Assembly (NCBI GenBank): GCA_029260735.1
Contig: JAJDCR010000099.1
Span: 1-50,224 of the forward strand
Length of the DNA stretch: 50,224 bases
From: Planctomycetota bacterium
Lineage (GTDB): Bacteria; Planctomycetota; Uabimicrobiia; Uabimicrobiales; Uabimicrobiaceae
Direction of reading: 5' to 3'
Part shown: positions 49,815-50,224 of the stretch, piece after piece
Position numbering within the stretch: the stretch's first letter is position 1
How the letters are laid out: each line of letters starts with the position of its first letter
The notes under the pieces: model-generated
The model's database searches: none
Seen by the model: only the letters and a program-made list of their open reading frames with translations
What the model was told of the DNA's origin: nothing
Program-made: the position numbers and the translations under genes

Positions 49815-50224
49815 ATGAAAATAGGGCACGTCGTGATACACTAAAATACTTACTCCACACCCTAAAAAAAATCTCTCAGAAGATCAAGAAAGAGAGATCT
49901 CAGGATTATTCCCACTTTCAGCAGTGAAAAAGATACGTTTTTTCTTTTTTCAAATCGGGCTGTAAGTTAAGTAAGATGGAATCTAGAATCCAGTAGTCAG
50001 CATCGAACCCCGGCTTCGCTTCGGGGTAAAAAGTGAAAGAAACTTTGAGCTTTTCGTAGCTCGTGAGTCGGTTCGTAATCGTAAATCGTACTCGTAATCG
50101 AAAAAAAAGAAAAGATTACGATTACGATTTACGATTAAGATTACGAATCGAGTTACGATTTTATCCTGGTACAACTCTCATAGATATTGAAGTTTCTTAG
50201 GAGAATCCAGTAGGAAAATCCAAA
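49815..50224. other. gene-free end of window with hairpins
   Basis: 410 bp with no credible gene. It holds a small ACCCCG/CGGGGT hairpin (50007-50027) and the long hexamer-built hairpin (50061-50158). The short minus-strand frame over the hairpin consists of repeat translation and is not taken as a gene. Confidence 0.7.
50061..50158. repeat. hexamer-built long hairpin, copy B
   Basis: Left arm 50061-50099 (TCGTGAGTCGGTTCGTAATC, then CGTAAATCGTACTCGTAATC-type units) pairs with 50113-50158 with a 6-nt bulge and a few mismatches around an A-rich centre. The last 26 bp (50133-50158) are identical to 45765-45790. A GGCTTCGCTTCGGGG-type hairpin lies about 35 bp upstream, and a similar GGCTTCATTTCGGAG precedes copy A. 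Confidence 0.78.

Noticed and set aside
49983..50174. 63-residue minus-strand frame
   Set aside because: Encodes Arg/Asn/Tyr-rich repeat translation of the hairpin; no ribosome-binding site and no family resemblance.

Overview
This AT-rich window of about 50 kb is densely coding. I find 33 protein genes and no rRNA, tRNA, insertion sequence or CRISPR array. Three features suggest a planctomycete-type or similar deep-branching Gram-negative bacterium. It has large membrane-anchored Ser/Thr protein kinases with FHA-like and HEAT-repeat parts. HEAT repeats are also fused to unrelated proteins. It encodes many secreted peptidases and lipoproteins, and it carries a 2-oxoacid:ferredoxin oxidoreductase. 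The style recalls the 'Candidatus Uabimicrobium' group, but no marker gene here settles the taxonomy; that placement is inference.

Layout. 140-5806: HEAT lipoprotein (-), galE (+), acyl-CoA dehydrogenase plus proline dehydrogenase (-, oxidative catabolism) and a divergent TetR regulator with a near-consensus promoter. 5850-7333: two TetR-type operator palindromes in front of a class II HMG-CoA reductase. 7523-17877: a promoter followed by a co-oriented run of acyl-CoA carboxylase carboxyltransferase, two paralogous FHA-like Ser/Thr kinases, a carboxypeptidase Taq and an FmdB-type zinc ribbon protein. 18056-22578: a sigma-54 activator lacking a DNA-binding domain, then three secreted proteins or lipoproteins. 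22579-23144: a GC-rich palindromic repeat zone. 23145-25438: TPR protein, ribosomal protein S20, SpoU methyltransferase. 25439-26020: a repeat-rich spacer. 26021-27469: a secreted subtilase with a consensus promoter and a strong terminator.

27537-30932 is the most intriguing block: four tightly packed genes for a RibD-like reductase, a zinc-ligand-less MDR dehydrogenase, a GT4 glycosyltransferase and a PTPS/QueD homologue that has lost most catalytic and one metal ligand. I read it as a small-molecule (perhaps pterin-like) glycoside pathway or a repurposed version of one. On the minus strand, 31119-36843 holds a membrane coiled-coil protein and a giant pseudokinase whose disordered N-terminus carries nine TxxD motifs, the signature bound by FHA domains when phosphorylated. 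37023-44647 (-) is a four-gene peptidase island: a tandem trypsin-like protein with a dead first domain, an HtrA-like protease with three PDZ domains, an M14 carboxypeptidase and an M1 aminopeptidase with HEAT repeats. 44787-46468 has a membrane GspG/HEAT-like protein and a YacP-type NYN nuclease. 46873-49752 is korAB, preceded by a triplicated 20-bp leader and followed by a terminator.

Themes. (1) Kinase signalling parts (active FHA kinases, a TxxD-bearing pseudokinase) lie in two places and may form one circuit. (2) Extracytoplasmic proteolysis is heavily represented. (3) Dispersed palindromic elements (a GC-rich family and hexamer-built hairpins) occupy most gene-free stretches, and short in-frame tandem repeats decorate many protein ends.
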